DNA of 64,000 bases from PALSA-1006 sp963733265. Lineage in GTDB: Bacteria; Pseudomonadota; Gammaproteobacteria; Burkholderiales; Gallionellaceae. Under the pieces are notes generated by a model, which searched no databases, was not told the DNA's origin, and worked only from the letters and a program-made list of their open reading frames with translations. Shown here piece by piece: positions 63,467-64,000 of this stretch. How positions within the stretch are numbered: position 1 is the first letter of the stretch; each line of letters starts with the position of its first letter. The stretch covers positions 372,001-436,000 of the forward strand of contig CAVTCF010000002.1 of the NCBI GenBank assembly GCA_963733265.1, read 5' to 3'. A program made the position numbers and the translations under genes.

Positions 63467-64000
63467 AGAAAAGCAAACTGACAATATCGAACGCTGTTTT
63501 CCCAATCATCAGGAAAAAGCAACGAGGTGTCGCTATAATTCTAGTGATGCTGATTGTCGCATTGGCAACCACTCTCGCAGTCTATTTAACCCAGCAACAA
63601 AACCTATGGCAGCGACAAGTTGAAACACAGTTTGATCATACTCAGGCACGACGCCTGGGAATTGCAGGTATTGATTGGGCGAGAGCAGTTTTGGCGGATG
63701 ATGCCATAACAAGTTCAACAGACTATGAAACTGAAATGTGGACATTGCGACTGCCCTCTATGCCGGTGGAAAACGGCGAAGTTATTGGAATCATAGAAGA
63801 TCGCCAGGGCTTATTTAATCTAAACAATATCGTTCGCAACGGAGTCAGCAGTGCGCCCGATATTGCCAAATTTCAGCGATTACTTTCTTTTCTCAATATG
63901 CCCGCAGAATTGGCCGTCGCGCTTGCCGACTGGATGGATGCAGACAGTCAAGTTCAACCAGGCGGCGGCGCAGAAGATGCGTATTACCTATCTCTTCCGA
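63463..64000 (+). CDS. gspK: Type II secretion minor pseudopilin GspK, partial at right edge
   Basis: The frame starts with ATG at 63463 (4-bp overlap with gspJ) and stays open to the window end, 179 codons. The leader is unusually long (25 residues, Lys-rich) before QRG|VAIILVMLIVALATTLAVYL. GspK characteristically lacks Glu at position 5, as here. The visible globular part has EDRQGLFNLNN, a GspK hallmark, and WMDADSQVQPGGGAEDAYY, the calcium-binding region. The C-terminus and the expected gspL/M lie beyond the window. Confidence 0.94.
   Translation, partial: MKKSKLTISNAVFPIIRKKQRGVAIILVMLIVALATTLAVYLTQQQNLWQRQVETQFDHTQARRLGIAGIDWARAVLADDAITSSTDYETEMWTLRLPSMPVENGEVIGIIEDRQGLFNLNNIVRNGVSSAPDIAKFQRLLSFLNMPAELAVALADWMDADSQVQPGGGAEDAYYLSLP

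Overview
The window looks like a chromosomal segment of a Gram-negative betaproteobacterium, most probably of the Nitrosomonadales (Gallionellaceae- or Methylophilaceae-like). This rests on mid-range base composition, a complete type II secretion (T2SS) gene set, MdtABC-type efflux genes, DksA, GlgB, Pgi and CysK of proteobacterial type, and an exopolysaccharide locus with a Wzz-like protein and a separate tyrosine kinase. The taxonomic call is an inference from gene families; no rRNA or other marker is present. I saw no tRNA, CRISPR array, transposase or integrase.

Layout. (1) 1-6.6 kb, minus strand: exopolysaccharide export and assembly locus (Wza-like protein, outer-membrane barrel, Wzz-like protein, BY-kinase, two glycosyltransferases, hexapeptide acyltransferase); it runs off the left edge. 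(2) 6.8-16 kb, minus: MdtA-MdtB-MdtC-type tripartite RND efflux operon with its outer-membrane factor. (3) 16-29.5 kb, mostly minus: a probable phosphorus-scavenging locus. It contains a secreted nucleotide-pyrophosphatase/phosphodiesterase preceded by a near-consensus Pho box, a two-component system overlapping it, a TonB-dependent receptor, a dedicated ExbB-ExbD-TonB energiser, a secreted metallophosphoesterase, a YncE-like propeller and a COG4705-like membrane protein. An alpha/beta hydrolase with Asp at the nucleophile position lies beside it. (4) 29.8-34.8 kb, plus: housekeeping genes dksA, glgB, a Lys/Ala-rich DUF2934-like protein, and pgi. (5) 34.8-50.6 kb: an array of lipoproteins that share almost the same signal peptide and 5' end but carry different bodies (NHL, two kinds of Kelch, YVTN/lactonase, DUF1566). 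It includes decayed fragments and is flanked by two inverted paralogous hybrid histidine kinases, one of them paired with a NarL-type regulator. (6) 50.7-51.7 kb: cysK. (7) 51.9-64 kb: T2SS genes split into gspC-D-E (minus, followed by an SNF2 helicase) and gspG-H-I-J-K (plus), with an AT-richer orphan adenine methyltransferase between them.

How it fits together. Regions 1, 3, 5 and 7 all concern the cell envelope and secretion. The Pho box, the two phosphoesterases and the TonB machinery suggest that organophosphates are captured at the surface and hydrolysed outside the cytoplasm. The lipoprotein array looks like a diversifying set of surface or periplasmic propellers. An 8-2-8 palindrome occurs both upstream of the array and upstream of the NarL-type regulator/kinase pair, so the array may be under its control. 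These functional links are inferences from gene order and sequence motifs.
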